Source of the DNA: Allobosea vaviloviae | Lineage (GTDB): Bacteria; Pseudomonadota; Alphaproteobacteria; Rhizobiales; Beijerinckiaceae | Direction: 5' to 3' | DNA length: 64,000 bases | NCBI RefSeq assembly: GCF_001298265.1 | Contig: NZ_LGSZ01000009.1 | Span: 1 to 64,000 of the forward strand | In this document: positions 45,074 through 54,503 of the stretch, piece after piece | Layout: every line of letters begins with the position of its first letter | Numbering within the stretch: position 1 is the stretch's first letter | The notes under the pieces: generated by a model | What the model was told of the DNA's origin: nothing | Database searches by the model: none | What the model saw: only the letters and a program-made list of their open reading frames with translations | Translations under genes and position numbers: made by a program

Positions 45074-45609
45074 ACACCTCGACGCATTATCCCAACGCCC
45101 CCGTCGCCCAGCCTGTCGCCCGCCATACGCTGGCGGTGATCGTCGATAACGAGCCGGGTGTGCTGGCGCGCATTGCCGGGCTGTTCTCGGGGCGCGGCTA
45201 CAACATCGAGAGCCTGACCGTCTCCGAGACCGAGCACGACAAGCACATCTCGCGCATCACGGTCGTGACCTCGGGCACCGCCCACATCATCGACCAGATC
45301 AAGGCGCATCTCGACCGGCTGGTCCCGGTGCATCGCGTCGTCGACCTGACGCTGCAGGGGGAGGCGCTGGAGCGCGAACTCGCGCTGGTGAAGGTCGTCG
45401 GCAAGGGCGAGCACCGCGTCGAGGCGATGCGGCTGGCTTCGGCCTTCGGCGCACGCACGCTCGACGCTTCGCTGACATCCTTCGTCTTCGAGCTGACCGG
45501 CTCCACCGAGGAGATCGAGCGCTTCATCAAGCTGATGACGGCGGTGGGGCTGACCGAGGTCTCGCGCACGGGTATCGCTGCGATGAGCCGCGGGCCGGAC
45601 GCGATGTGA
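45070..45609 (+). CDS. ilvN: Acetolactate synthase small (regulatory) subunit
   Basis: IlvN (also called IlvH) stabilises IlvB and confers feedback inhibition by valine. The 179-residue protein has an ACT domain near residues 19-95 (HTLAVIVDNEPGVLARIAGLF and GYNIESLTVSETE) and a C-terminal ACT-like region (ASAFGARTLDASLTSFVFELTG). It starts four bases before the GST stop codon. Its ACT site residues look intact, so valine control is likely. It lies two genes away from ilvB, although both are in the same apparent operon. Confidence 0.95.
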   Translation: MNTSTHYPNAPVAQPVARHTLAVIVDNEPGVLARIAGLFSGRGYNIESLTVSETEHDKHISRITVVTSGTAHIIDQIKAHLDRLVPVHRVVDLTLQGEALERELALVKVVGKGEHRVEAMRLASAFGARTLDASLTSFVFELTGSTEEIERFIKLMTAVGLTEVSRTGIAAMSRGPDAM

Positions 45610-45644
45610 TTGGCGGATATCCGCGCTGGGTGTTATGGATATCC
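45610..45644 (+). promoter_or_regulatory. Promoter and operator of the mazEF operon
   Basis: CGGATATCCG (45614-45623) and GGATATCC (45637-45644) are two palindromes with 22-base spacing. TTGGCG (45610-45615) and TTATGG (45633-45638), 17 bases apart, would be the -35 and -10 elements, so both palindromes overlap the promoter. This fits autoregulation by MazE or MazEF. Confidence 0.5.
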
Positions 45645-45660
45645 GGCAAGGAGCGGAGCC

Positions 45661-45981
45661 ATGAAGGTCCAGGTCGCGAAATGGGGCAATAGCACCGCGG
45701 TGCGGCTGCCGAAGGCTGTTGTGAAACAGCTCGGGCTCAAGCCTGGGATGACGGTCGATGTTTCGGTCGAGCATCAGACAATGACGCTCACGGCCCATCC
45801 ATCGCAATCGGTCCGTGAGCTTAATGGCATGCCAAACCCGATTACGATCGAATGGATGGTGGCAGAGGCCAAACGGTTGGGCGGTCTCGCCAACGCTCCG
45901 AAGGATGATGTCGATTGGGGGCCGGACGTCGGTTCGGAGGTGATCTATGACGATTACAATCCGAGACCGAAAGGCACCTGA
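45661..45981 (+). CDS. mazE: MazE/AbrB-family antitoxin
   Basis: The 106-residue protein has the swapped-hairpin AbrB/MazE DNA-binding fold at the N-terminus: KVQVAKWGNSTAVRLPKAVV, then LGLKPGMTVDVSV. The C-terminal half is acidic and flexible (DDVDWGPDVGSE), as expected for the part that wraps the toxin. AAGGAG lies seven bases before the ATG. It overlaps mazF by 35 bases. Two GGATATCC palindromes upstream are a likely self-operator. Confidence 0.92.
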   Translation: MKVQVAKWGNSTAVRLPKAVVKQLGLKPGMTVDVSVEHQTMTLTAHPSQSVRELNGMPNPITIEWMVAEAKRLGGLANAPKDDVDWGPDVGSEVIYDDYNPRPKGT

Positions 45982-46336
45982 ACCCGGGGACGTGTTCTGG
46001 GCGGACCTCGATCCTGTGCGTGGAACGGAGCAAGCCGGACGACGGCCGGTGGTCGTCCTGTCCGATGATCGCCTGCATGACGTGTCGCTGCGGTCTCTGG
46101 TGTGTCCGGTGGCCTCCAATCGACAGGCTTGGCCGACCAAAGTGCTAATACCGGACGATTGCGTCGTCAGCGGCGCGATCCTGATCGATCAGGCGCGGAT
46201 GATCGACCGCGATGAGAGACTGTTACTCTTCATAGGACGGCTGCCCGACGAAGTGGTGTCGGTGGCTGTTGAAGCACTGACGATGTTTCTCGGCCGGCCC
46301 CGAGACGAAAACCCGCGACAGAGCTTTCCTCGATGA
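45947..46336 (+). CDS. mazF: MazF/PemK-family endoribonuclease toxin
   Basis: MazF cleaves mRNA at short sequence sites. The 129-residue protein has the PemK/MazF pattern: PEPGDVFWADLDPVRGTEQAGRRPVVVLSDD, LVCPVASN and ILIDQARMIDRDE, including the conserved Arg and Thr/Ser near RGTEQ. A near-perfect ribosome site, GGAGGTGAT, lies five bases before the ATG although it sits inside the mazE frame. Its stop overlaps the next gene by four bases. Confidence 0.93.
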   Translation: MTITIRDRKAPEPGDVFWADLDPVRGTEQAGRRPVVVLSDDRLHDVSLRSLVCPVASNRQAWPTKVLIPDDCVVSGAILIDQARMIDRDERLLLFIGRLPDEVVSVAVEALTMFLGRPRDENPRQSFPR

Positions 46337-46545
46337 ACCTCGAACACATCGCTCTCGGCCTCGGCATCGTCGGCTTGGGCTGCTTTGCCTGGCCGATCCT
46401 GCAGCGGATCAACGGCAAGGCGGGCCCGGATGAACCCGGCAGCGGCAAGAGCCTGCGTTCGCCTCTGTGGTGGGCGGGCTTCGTGCTGACGGCGGCGGCG
46501 ATCTTCCTGCAGCGGATCGCGGCGCAGCAGGCGGCGGGGCTGTAG
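46333..46545 (+). CDS. Small two-helix membrane protein coupled to mazF
   Basis: The 70-residue protein has two hydrophobic segments, HIALGLGIVGLGCFAWPIL and LWWAGFVLTAAAIFLQRI, separated by a polar loop with Gly and Asp. It has no recognised domain. The ATG overlaps the mazF stop (ATGA), so it is probably translated with the toxin. Whether it belongs functionally to the toxin-antitoxin module or is an accidental neighbour cannot be told. There is no signal peptide; it should sit in the inner membrane. Confidence 0.75.
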   Translation: MNLEHIALGLGIVGLGCFAWPILQRINGKAGPDEPGSGKSLRSPLWWAGFVLTAAAIFLQRIAAQQAAGL

Positions 46546-46634
46546 CCTGCGGCCGTGCCGGTTGCTTTGCGCCAGGTCTTCGGAACGAGACACAAGCCTC
46601 TTGCGAGGGGATGCGGCTTGCGCTAGAGAGCCGA

Positions 46635-46654
46635 ACCGTAACGTACGGTACGGT
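46635..46654 (+). promoter_or_regulatory. TetR-type operator upstream of the TetR gene
   Basis: ACCGTA (46635-46640) and TACGGT (46644-46649) form a perfect inverted repeat with a three-base centre, and a further TACGGT begins at 46649. The site lies 22 bases before the TetR start. This size and symmetry are typical of TetR autoregulatory operators. Confidence 0.5.
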
Positions 46655-46676
46655 CAATTTCCGGCTTCGAACCTTC

Positions 46677-48412
<1,736 letters not shown>

Positions 48413-48432
48413 CCCAGACTCTGGTCACGATC

Positions 48433-48453
48433 GCCGGGCTTGCGCCCGGCCTT
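48433..48453 (+). terminator. Terminator after ilvC
   Basis: GCCGGGC (48433-48439) and GCCCGGC (48444-48450) form a 7-bp stem with a TTGC loop, followed by CTTTGGG. The weak T-run makes this a moderate call. Confidence 0.6.
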
Positions 48454-48457
48454 TGGG

Positions 48458-48517
48458 ACCTGGGCCAAGGCGCTGGTCAACGACCTCGACGCCGAGTTGG
48501 AGCGGATCGCAAACTGA
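48458..48517 (+). pseudogene. Possible coding remnant after ilvC
   Basis: Nineteen codons in frame read TWAKALVNDLDAELERIAN and end in TGA, with amphipathic, coding-like character but no start. Fourteen bases (CCAAGGCGCTGGTC) are shared with the 3' end of ilvC, which suggests a duplicated or decayed fragment. It is too short to be sure. Confidence 0.25.
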
Positions 48518-48656
48518 TTCAACGGTTTGCTGCACCGATTCAGCAATGAGGCACAACGCCTTGCGAAGTCGCGATATTCTCGAAGGAAGCCAGAGGCGGG
48601 CGCAGTGATGCGCCCGCCTCCTTGCATTTGAGCGGTTGCCGCGACTGGGCCGCACC

Positions 48657-48681
48657 GGAACCGATGAGCCGACGGTGCGTT
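48657..48681 (+). promoter_or_regulatory. Candidate EcfG (general stress response sigma) promoter
   Basis: GGAAC (48657-48661), 16 bases, CGTT (48678-48681) is an exact match to the alphaproteobacterial EcfG consensus. The first of three small membrane-protein genes starts 37 bases downstream. The 306-base gap after ilvC otherwise holds only a terminator and a short coding-like remnant. Confidence 0.68.
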
Positions 48682-48718
48682 CTCAAGCGCGGGGCCAAGG
48701 ATCAACGGGAGCAGCGGC

Positions 48719-48916
48719 ATGGCAAGCGACGACAGGAAACGCAATCGCCTCGATAACACCCAGGCACTGCGCGTTCCAAGCGGACTGGCGGACCATGATC
48801 GCACGCGCGTGGCGCAGCATGAGGCGGACGAGGACTGGCCTCTGTTCAGCGCCCTGCTCGGCGGCCTCGCGCTCGCTGTTCTCGTCAACACGTTCATCGG
48901 CCTGATTCCGGGCTAG
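48719..48916 (+). CDS. 65-residue single-pass membrane protein, stress-promoter cluster gene 1
   Basis: The N-terminal two thirds are polar and charged (DDRKRNRLDNTQALRVPSGL...HEADEDWP). The C-terminus is one hydrophobic helix, LFSALLGGLALAVLVNTFIG, ending LIPG. It is a tail-anchored type protein with the polar part likely facing the cytoplasm. GGGAG lies before the ATG. It is the first gene behind the candidate EcfG promoter, and the next small gene follows 42 bases later. No domain is recognised. Confidence 0.72.
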   Translation: MASDDRKRNRLDNTQALRVPSGLADHDRTRVAQHEADEDWPLFSALLGGLALAVLVNTFIGLIPG

Positions 48917-48958
48917 TCGGCTTTGTCGGCCGAGCCGGCGATCAGTGGAGGAATACAC

Positions 48959-49186
48959 ATGGGCATCGAGGCAGAAGAACGCGCCAAGACGCAGACTGAA
49001 GGCCCCGGCGGCAGCGAGAAGCAGCCGCTGATGCGCGCCGACGATCACAGCAATGCCGATCCCGCCGTCGAGACGCCGGTCGAAGCACGCCAAGGCTTCC
49101 TGGGCACGCCAGTGCTGATGGTTCTGGTTGGCGGACTCTCGCTTGCCGTCGTTGCTTGGATCGCGGTGGAGCTGTTCGCCTACTGA
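48959..49186 (+). CDS. 75-residue single-pass membrane protein, stress-promoter cluster gene 2
   Basis: The protein repeats the build of its upstream neighbour: a polar N-terminal segment rich in Glu, Asp and Ala (EAEERAKTQTEGPGG...PAVETPVEARQG), then a single hydrophobic helix, LMVLVGGLSLAVVAWIAVEL, ending FAY. GGAGGAA lies seven bases before the ATG at 48959, a strong ribosome site. The helix shares the GG.SLAV or GGLALAV pattern with the first gene, suggesting paralogy. Function unknown. Confidence 0.75.
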   Translation: MGIEAEERAKTQTEGPGGSEKQPLMRADDHSNADPAVETPVEARQGFLGTPVLMVLVGGLSLAVVAWIAVELFAY

Positions 49187-49257
49187 GGTCCGTCGCTGGG
49201 CCCTCGATGATCGATGCGCTGATACGTGTGGTTGCCAATCAGACATGGGAGGTTGCG

Positions 49258-49356
49258 ATGCATATCCTCAAGCTGATCGAAGGCCCGGTTGCAGCCGGGA
49301 TGGGGCTCGGGCTTTCGATGGCGCTCCTGTTGGCGGTGATCCTCGGCCTGGCCTGA
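49258..49356 (+). CDS. 32-residue membrane microprotein, stress-promoter cluster gene 3
   Basis: The peptide begins MHILKLIEGPVAAGMGLGL and continues as one hydrophobic helix ending ILGLA. GGGAGG lies about five bases before this ATG, which is why I prefer it over an in-frame start at 49207 that would give 49 residues. It follows two other small membrane genes on the same strand and is convergent with the DedA gene. No known domain. Confidence 0.6.
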   Translation: MHILKLIEGPVAAGMGLGLSMALLLAVILGLA

Positions 49357-49388
49357 GCTTCCTCGCCCCTGCTCGAGGAGACGATCGC

Positions 49389-49931
49389 CTAGCGGGGCAG
49401 GATGCCACCTTGGGTCGCCATCTCTGCGAGCCGTCCGGCGCCATACAGCAGTGCGAAGCCCCAGACTGTCGAGGCGATCCAGTTGGCGATCTGGAAAGGC
49501 CAGAACGGCATTTTGACGATGCCAGCGACGATCGCGATCACGGCGCGCAGCGGGCCGAAGAAGTGACCGATCAGGATGCTGGCGACGCCCCATTTCTCGA
49601 AAAAGGCGTGACCCCGCGCCAGCAGGTCAGGATTGTTGCGGAAGGGCCAGTGATGGTCCACGCGCGGACCGAGGATCAGCCCCGCCCAATACGACACCCA
49701 GAAGCCGCTGCCCGCGCCGACCGAGGCTGCCACCGCGAGCGGCACCAGATTCAGGCCCGATGCGCCCGCTGCGGCGCCGAAGGCGGTGAAGAACACCGTC
49801 GCCGGCACGATCCATGACAGGATCGCGACGCATTCGCACAACGCGATCAGGAAGACGATTGGAATCGCCCATTCCTGATTGGCCCGCATGAATTCGACCA
49901 AGGTCTGCATCCAGAGTTCGAGTTGGGCCAT
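49389..49931 (-). CDS. DedA family inner-membrane protein
   Basis: DedA proteins are polytopic inner-membrane proteins needed for membrane homeostasis; several are thought to flip lipids such as undecaprenyl phosphate or phosphatidylethanolamine. The 180-residue protein has the SNARE-associated DedA domain with CECVAILSWIVPATVFF near residue 33, GSGFWVSYWAGLILG and a conserved GHFFGPLRAVIAIVAGI segment containing the family Gly and Arg residues. The ATG at 49931 gives MAQLELWMQ. It is divergent from the ABC transporter operon. Substrate unknown. Confidence 0.9.
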   Translation of the reverse strand: MAQLELWMQTLVEFMRANQEWAIPIVFLIALCECVAILSWIVPATVFFTAFGAAAGASGLNLVPLAVAASVGAGSGFWVSYWAGLILGPRVDHHWPFRNNPDLLARGHAFFEKWGVASILIGHFFGPLRAVIAIVAGIVKMPFWPFQIANWIASTVWGFALLYGAGRLAEMATQGGILPR

Positions 49932-50152
49932 GCGTATCCTGGTCGCTCGAGCGGGACGTTGCGGGCTTATCGCCGCCCGCGACCGGCGATGCAACAGTGC
50001 TCCGGCTGGTGACCGGCAGCGCTGGCGACGCATCTCGGCCGATTGACGACTTTGCCTTGGCCGAGCGATCGCCTAATCTCGCCACCAACGACGAACGCGA
50101 AACTCGGCTGGCGCCACCAAGAGCGCCCGACGCCGACGGGGAAACGAATTTC

Positions 50153-51067
50153 ATGGAGTTGCAACAGCCCCCGCATGGCAATGCGGGCTCGACGGATGTG
50201 CCGTCGCAGAAGCCTTCGCCTTCGCAACCTTCGGCCGTCGCTCTCGGCGGGCTCGACATCACCTTCCATCTCGATGGCGGCCAACGCTACAAGGCGGTCA
50301 CGGGCATCGACCTTGCCGTTTCGGCCAGCGAGTTCGTCTCGGTCGTCGGACCGACGGGCTGCGGCAAGTCGACCCTGCTCAATGCGGCGGCGGGGCTTTT
50401 GACGCCGTCTGCAGGCACGGTCTCGATCTTCGGCAAGCCGCTCTCGGGCCTGAACCGGCGCGCAGGCTACCTCTTCCAGGCGGATGCGCTGATGCCGTGG
50501 AAGACGGCGCTGGACAACGTCAAAGTGGCGCTGGAGCCGATGGGCGTGTCCGATGCCGAGGCCGATCGGCGGGCGCGCGAATGGCTCGCCCGCGTGGGCT
50601 TGCGCGCCTTCGTCGACCGCTATCCGCACATGCTCTCGGGTGGGCAGCGCAAGCGCGTCGCGCTGGCGCAGATGCTGATCCGCGATCCCGAGATCCTGCT
50701 GATGGACGAGCCCTTCGGGCCGCTCGATGCGCAGACGCGGCAGATCATGGGCAATCTCCTGCTCGATCTCTGGTCGAAGGATCGCAAGGCGCTGATCTTC
50801 GTGACGCATGATCTGGAGGAGGCGATCGCGCTGTCCGACAGGGTTGTGGTGATGTCGGCGGGGCCGGCCGCGAGCATCGTCGCCGACTATCGCGTGCCGC
50901 TGCCGCGCCCGCGCGACATCGCCGAGATCAGGCTGGAAAAGGCCTTCCACGAGATTCACCGCGATATCTGGGCGTCGCTGCGGGTCGAGGTGCAGAAGGC
51001 TTATGCGATGGGCGAGGGCAAGGATCTGGTCGAGAACAAGGAACTGGTCGAGGGAGCAACGTCATGA
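50153..51067 (+). CDS. ABC transporter ATP-binding protein (NitT/TauT type)
   Basis: The 304-residue ATPase has Walker A GPTGCGKST near residue 69, the signature LSGGQRKR, Walker B LLMDEPFGPLD and the H-loop in VTHDLEEAIAL. It has the length and the C-terminal tail of the NitT/TauT family (nitrate, sulfonate, taurine and similar). A polar N-terminus of about 25 residues precedes the domain. The gene overlaps the permease gene by four bases. It is the first of an ATPase-permease-binding protein operon; the solute is not clear. Confidence 0.94.
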   Translation: MELQQPPHGNAGSTDVPSQKPSPSQPSAVALGGLDITFHLDGGQRYKAVTGIDLAVSASEFVSVVGPTGCGKSTLLNAAAGLLTPSAGTVSIFGKPLSGLNRRAGYLFQADALMPWKTALDNVKVALEPMGVSDAEADRRAREWLARVGLRAFVDRYPHMLSGGQRKRVALAQMLIRDPEILLMDEPFGPLDAQTRQIMGNLLLDLWSKDRKALIFVTHDLEEAIALSDRVVVMSAGPAASIVADYRVPLPRPRDIAEIRLEKAFHEIHRDIWASLRVEVQKAYAMGEGKDLVENKELVEGATS

Positions 51068-51855
51068 ACCGCGTGAAGCTGCTCGCGCTGCAGGCGCTGG
51101 TGATGGTCGTGTTCCTGGGTGTTTGGCATCTGATCACCACCACCAGCCTGTTCGGCGAGGTCAAGACGACGCAGTTCTTCTTCTCGACGCCGATCGCGGT
51201 CCTGTCGCGGACCTGGACGCAGCTCACCGGCGGGGAGATCTACTGGCATCTCGGCATCACCCTGACCGAGACGGTGCTGGCCTTCGTCATCGGCTCAGCG
51301 GCCGGCATCCTGTTCGGCTTCGTCTTCGCCCGCAACGACCTGCTGGCGGCCGTGTTCGACCCCTATATCAAGGCCTCGAACGCCCTGCCGCGCGTCGTGC
51401 TGGCGCCGATCTTCGCGCTCTGGTTCGGTTTGGGCATCTGGTCGAAGGTGGCGCTCGGCTTCACGCTGGTTTTCTTCATCGTCTTCTTCAACGTCTATCA
51501 GGGCGTGCGCGAGGTCTCGCCGACGGTGCTGGCCAATGCCCGCATGCTGGGAATGAACGAGCGCCAGCTCTTCCGGCATGTCTACTGGCCGTCCGCGCTG
51601 ACCTGGATGTTCTCCTCCCTGCACACCTCGGTGGGCTTCGCGCTGGTCGGCGCCGTGGTCGGGGAATATCTCGGCTCGTCTGCCGGGCTCGGCTACAAGA
51701 TCCACGAGGCCGAGAGCGTCTTCGACGTCACCGGCGTCTTCTCGGGCATGCTGATCCTGGCGATCTTCGTGATCATGATCGATTCATTGGTGACGATGGT
51801 CGAGAGGAAGCTGCTGGTCTGGCGGCCGGGGCAGAGTTCGACGACGACGACCTAA
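51064..51855 (+). CDS. ABC transporter permease (NitT/TauT type)
   Basis: The 263-residue inner-membrane permease has about six helices and the binding-protein-dependent transport motif around EVSPTVLANARMLGMNERQLFRHVYWPSAL, which carries the EAA-like loop that contacts the ATPase. It starts four bases before the ATPase stop codon. Its partners are the ATPase upstream and the periplasmic binding protein downstream, separated from it by a family A repeat. Substrate not determinable from sequence. Confidence 0.94.
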   Translation: MNRVKLLALQALVMVVFLGVWHLITTTSLFGEVKTTQFFFSTPIAVLSRTWTQLTGGEIYWHLGITLTETVLAFVIGSAAGILFGFVFARNDLLAAVFDPYIKASNALPRVVLAPIFALWFGLGIWSKVALGFTLVFFIVFFNVYQGVREVSPTVLANARMLGMNERQLFRHVYWPSALTWMFSSLHTSVGFALVGAVVGEYLGSSAGLGYKIHEAESVFDVTGVFSGMLILAIFVIMIDSLVTMVERKLLVWRPGQSSTTTT

Positions 51856-51864
51856 CAGCGCTGC

Positions 51865-51943
51865 CGTCATGCTCGGGCTTGACCCGAGCATCTCCGCCCG
51901 GAGATTCTCAGGTCTGCGCTGCGCTCCGCCCGAGAATGACGCG
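51865..51943. repeat. Intergenic palindromic repeat, family A (copy 3)
   Basis: It opens GTCATGCTCGGGCTTGACCC and closes CCCGAGAATGACGCG. It lies inside the ABC transporter operon, between the permease and binding-protein genes, so it may shape mRNA decay there. Confidence 0.85.
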
Positions 51944-52029
51944 GTTCTTGCCCGCCACCTCCCATCTCGCCTATCCTCAACCCCAATGCGCTCCTCAGAA
52001 GCGCAATTCATTCAACCGGAGGAATACCC

Positions 52030-53061
52030 ATGATCTTCACACGCCGCGCGGCGCTGGCTGCGCTTGCCCTATCGACCGCACTGGGGTTCGCCCCGCAAGC
52101 CGCGCTCGCGCAGAACGCCGAGAAGCCCAAGCTGACGCTCGGCGTCGGCGGCAAGCAGCTCTTGTACTATCTTCCGCTGACGGTCGCGGAGAAGAAGGGT
52201 TTCTTCAAGGAGCAGGGGCTCGACGTCGAGATCAACGATTTCGGCGGCGGCGCGAAGTCGCTGCAGGCGCTGGTCGGTGGTTCCGTCGATGTCGTGACGG
52301 GCGCCTATGAGCACACCATCCGCATGCAGGCCAAGGGGCAGGATATTCGCGCCGTGGTCGAGCTCGGGCGCTTCCCGGGCATTACCATCGCCGTGCGTAA
52401 GGACCTCGCCGACAAGGTCAAGTCGGCGGCCGACTTCAAGGGGCTGAAGATCGGCGTCACCGCGCCGGGTTCCTCCACCGCGCTCACCGCGCAATACGCC
52501 ATGGTCAAGGCCGGGCTGAAGGCGACCGATGCCGCGATCATCGGTGTCGGCGCAGGCGCGAGCGCGGTCGCGGCGATGAAGCAGAAGCAGGTCGACATCA
52601 TCTCGCATCTCGACCCCGTGACCTCGAAGCTCGAGGCCGATGGCGACGTCGTCTCCCTCATCGACACCCGCACCGAGGCCGGCACCAAGGCGCTGTTCGG
52701 CGGCTCCAACCCGGCGGCCGTACTCTATCTCAAGGGCGATTTCGCCACCAAGAACCCGGTGACGACGCAGAAGCTCGCCAACGCCTTCGTCAAGGCGCTG
52801 AAATGGCTTGAGACCGCCAAGCCCGATGACGTCGCCGATCTGGTGCCGGCGGAATACCATCTCGGCGACAAGCCGCTCTATCTCCAGGCGGTGAAGAACT
52901 CGCTCGAGAGCTATTCGCGCACCGGCGTCTCCAGCCCCGAGGCGATGAAGAGCATGTATGACGCGCTCAAGCTGCTCGATCCGGAGCTGGCGTCGTCGAA
53001 TGTCGATCTGAAGACGACCTTCATCGATACGTTTGCGAAGAAGGCTGCGGCGGGCAGCTGA
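52030..53061 (+). CDS. ABC transporter substrate-binding protein (NMT1/SsuA-like)
   Basis: The 343-residue periplasmic protein begins with a signal peptide (FTRRAALAALALSTALGFA, cut after ALAQ). The mature domain has the type 2 periplasmic fold of NMT1/SsuA proteins: YLPLTVAEKKGFFKEQGLDVE, GGSVDVVTGAYEHTIRMQ and LKIGVTAPGSSTALTAQY. GGAGGAATA lies before the ATG. It completes the preceding transporter. Relatives bind sulfonates, nitrate, pyrimidine precursors or aromatic acids; none can be chosen here. Confidence 0.93.
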   Translation: MIFTRRAALAALALSTALGFAPQAALAQNAEKPKLTLGVGGKQLLYYLPLTVAEKKGFFKEQGLDVEINDFGGGAKSLQALVGGSVDVVTGAYEHTIRMQAKGQDIRAVVELGRFPGITIAVRKDLADKVKSAADFKGLKIGVTAPGSSTALTAQYAMVKAGLKATDAAIIGVGAGASAVAAMKQKQVDIISHLDPVTSKLEADGDVVSLIDTRTEAGTKALFGGSNPAAVLYLKGDFATKNPVTTQKLANAFVKALKWLETAKPDDVADLVPAEYHLGDKPLYLQAVKNSLESYSRTGVSSPEAMKSMYDALKLLDPELASSNVDLKTTFIDTFAKKAAAGS

Positions 53062-53117
53062 CCCCTCGACATGACCCGGCGCGCCGGTCACACTATCCTG
53101 ACGCAAGGAGAGGTGGG

Positions 53118-53540
53118 ATGACCGAGCGCGCCGAGACCGAGGCCTTGATCCAGGATGCTTATGCCGCGCGCTATCGCGGTGACCTCGATGCCGTGATGAG
53201 CTTCTTCCACGAGGATTGCAGCTACCGGATGTCAGGAGCGCCGGCTCCCGTGGAAACTGAGGCTGCAGTAATGTTCACGCAGCCAAGCGGGCGCGAAGCC
53301 ATGCGCGCGCAGATGGAGCATTTCATCGCGACGTTCGCGTTCAGCAACCCGGAGGTTCTGTCGCTGATCGTCGATGGCGACAAGGCCGTACTGAACTGGC
53401 ATGCCGATGTGGTTTTTGTCCCTAACGGGCGTCAGGAGCACTTCGAAATATTGGATATCTTTACGATCGTCGAAGGCAAGATCGCCGGCCTGGTCCAGTT
53501 TACCGATACGGCCGCCGTTGCGCGCTTGACGGCAGCCTGA
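53118..53540 (+). CDS. SnoaL/NTF2-like domain protein
   Basis: The 140-residue protein has the NTF2-like cone fold pattern: a first helix (AETEALIQDAYAARYRGDLDAVMSFF), HEDCSYRMSG, and late strands in VLNWHADVVFVPNGRQEHFEILDIF and GKIAGLVQFTDTAAVARL. Such proteins are enzymes or binding modules with varied substrates. Spacing (57 bases) allows cotranscription with the ABC transporter, but no functional link is evident. Confidence 0.85.
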   Translation: MTERAETEALIQDAYAARYRGDLDAVMSFFHEDCSYRMSGAPAPVETEAAVMFTQPSGREAMRAQMEHFIATFAFSNPEVLSLIVDGDKAVLNWHADVVFVPNGRQEHFEILDIFTIVEGKIAGLVQFTDTAAVARLTAA

Positions 53541-53629
53541 CGGGGCAGGTCGATTACGGCTGTGCATTGGCTCCGCGCGCCGCAACGGCTAGGTTCGCCG
53601 CACCTGAAGCTGGGGCGGCCTATCCTTCC

Positions 53630-54478
53630 ATGAACATTCTCTCGATCCAGTCGCATGTCGCCTATGGGCATGTCGGCAATGACTCCGCCGTGTTTCCGAT
53701 GCAGCGCCTCGGCGTCGAGGTCTGGCCGATCCATACCGTGCAGTTCTCGAATCATACCGGCTACGGCGCCTGGAAGGGCCGCGTCTTCGATGGCGGCATG
53801 ATCGACGAGGTGATGGAGGGCATCAGTGAGCGCGGCGTGCTGCCCTCCTGCACCGGCGTGCTGTCCGGCTATATGGGCTCGGCGGATGTCGGCCATGGCA
53901 TTCTCTCGGCTGTCGAGCGTGTCCGCGCCGCCAATCCCAAGGCGGTCTACTGCTGCGATCCCGTCATCGGCGATGTCGGGCGCGGCGTCTTCGTGAGGCC
54001 GGGAATCCCCGAGTTCATGCGCGAGCAGGCGGTGCCGGCCGCCGATATCGTCACGCCCAACCAGTTCGAGCTGGAATTGCTGACCGATATCGAGATCAGG
54101 ACGATCGCCGACGCGCATCGCGCGGTCGAGACGCTGCGCGATGCCGGGCCGAAGGTCGTGCTCGTCACCTCGCTCGTCACCGACGAAACGCCCGACGACG
54201 CCATCGACATGATGGCGGCTGATGCCAAGGGCGCCTTCCGGGTGCGCACGCCAAAGCTCGACGTCAGCGTCAATGGCGCGGGCGATGCGATCGCGGCCCT
54301 GTTCTTTGTCCACTACCTGCGCGAGGAATCGGCGGCCGCGGCGCTGGCCAAGGCATCGGCCTCGATCTACGGCCTGCTGAAGCGCACCAAGGAGGCTGGC
54401 TCGCGCGAAATCCTGACGGTGGCGGCGCAGGACGAGTTCGTCACGCCGACGCACCAGTTCGTGCCCGAGAAGCTGTAG
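53630..54478 (+). CDS. pdxY: Pyridoxal kinase
   Basis: PdxY phosphorylates pyridoxal to pyridoxal 5'-phosphate in the salvage of vitamin B6. The 282-residue ribokinase-fold protein starts MNILSIQSHVAYGHVGNDSA, with the substrate loop around NHTGYGAWKG, CDPVIGDVGRG, and the ATP/Mg motif VNGAGDAIAALFF that contains the catalytic Asp. The ATG at 53630 is preferred because the family N-terminus begins there; an in-frame start at 53567 adds Ala-rich residues. A family C repeat follows. Confidence 0.93.
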   Translation: MNILSIQSHVAYGHVGNDSAVFPMQRLGVEVWPIHTVQFSNHTGYGAWKGRVFDGGMIDEVMEGISERGVLPSCTGVLSGYMGSADVGHGILSAVERVRAANPKAVYCCDPVIGDVGRGVFVRPGIPEFMREQAVPAADIVTPNQFELELLTDIEIRTIADAHRAVETLRDAGPKVVLVTSLVTDETPDDAIDMMAADAKGAFRVRTPKLDVSVNGAGDAIAALFFVHYLREESAAAALAKASASIYGLLKRTKEAGSREILTVAAQDEFVTPTHQFVPEKL

Positions 54479-54503
54479 AGCGGAATGGGTCGCCTCATCC
54501 TCA

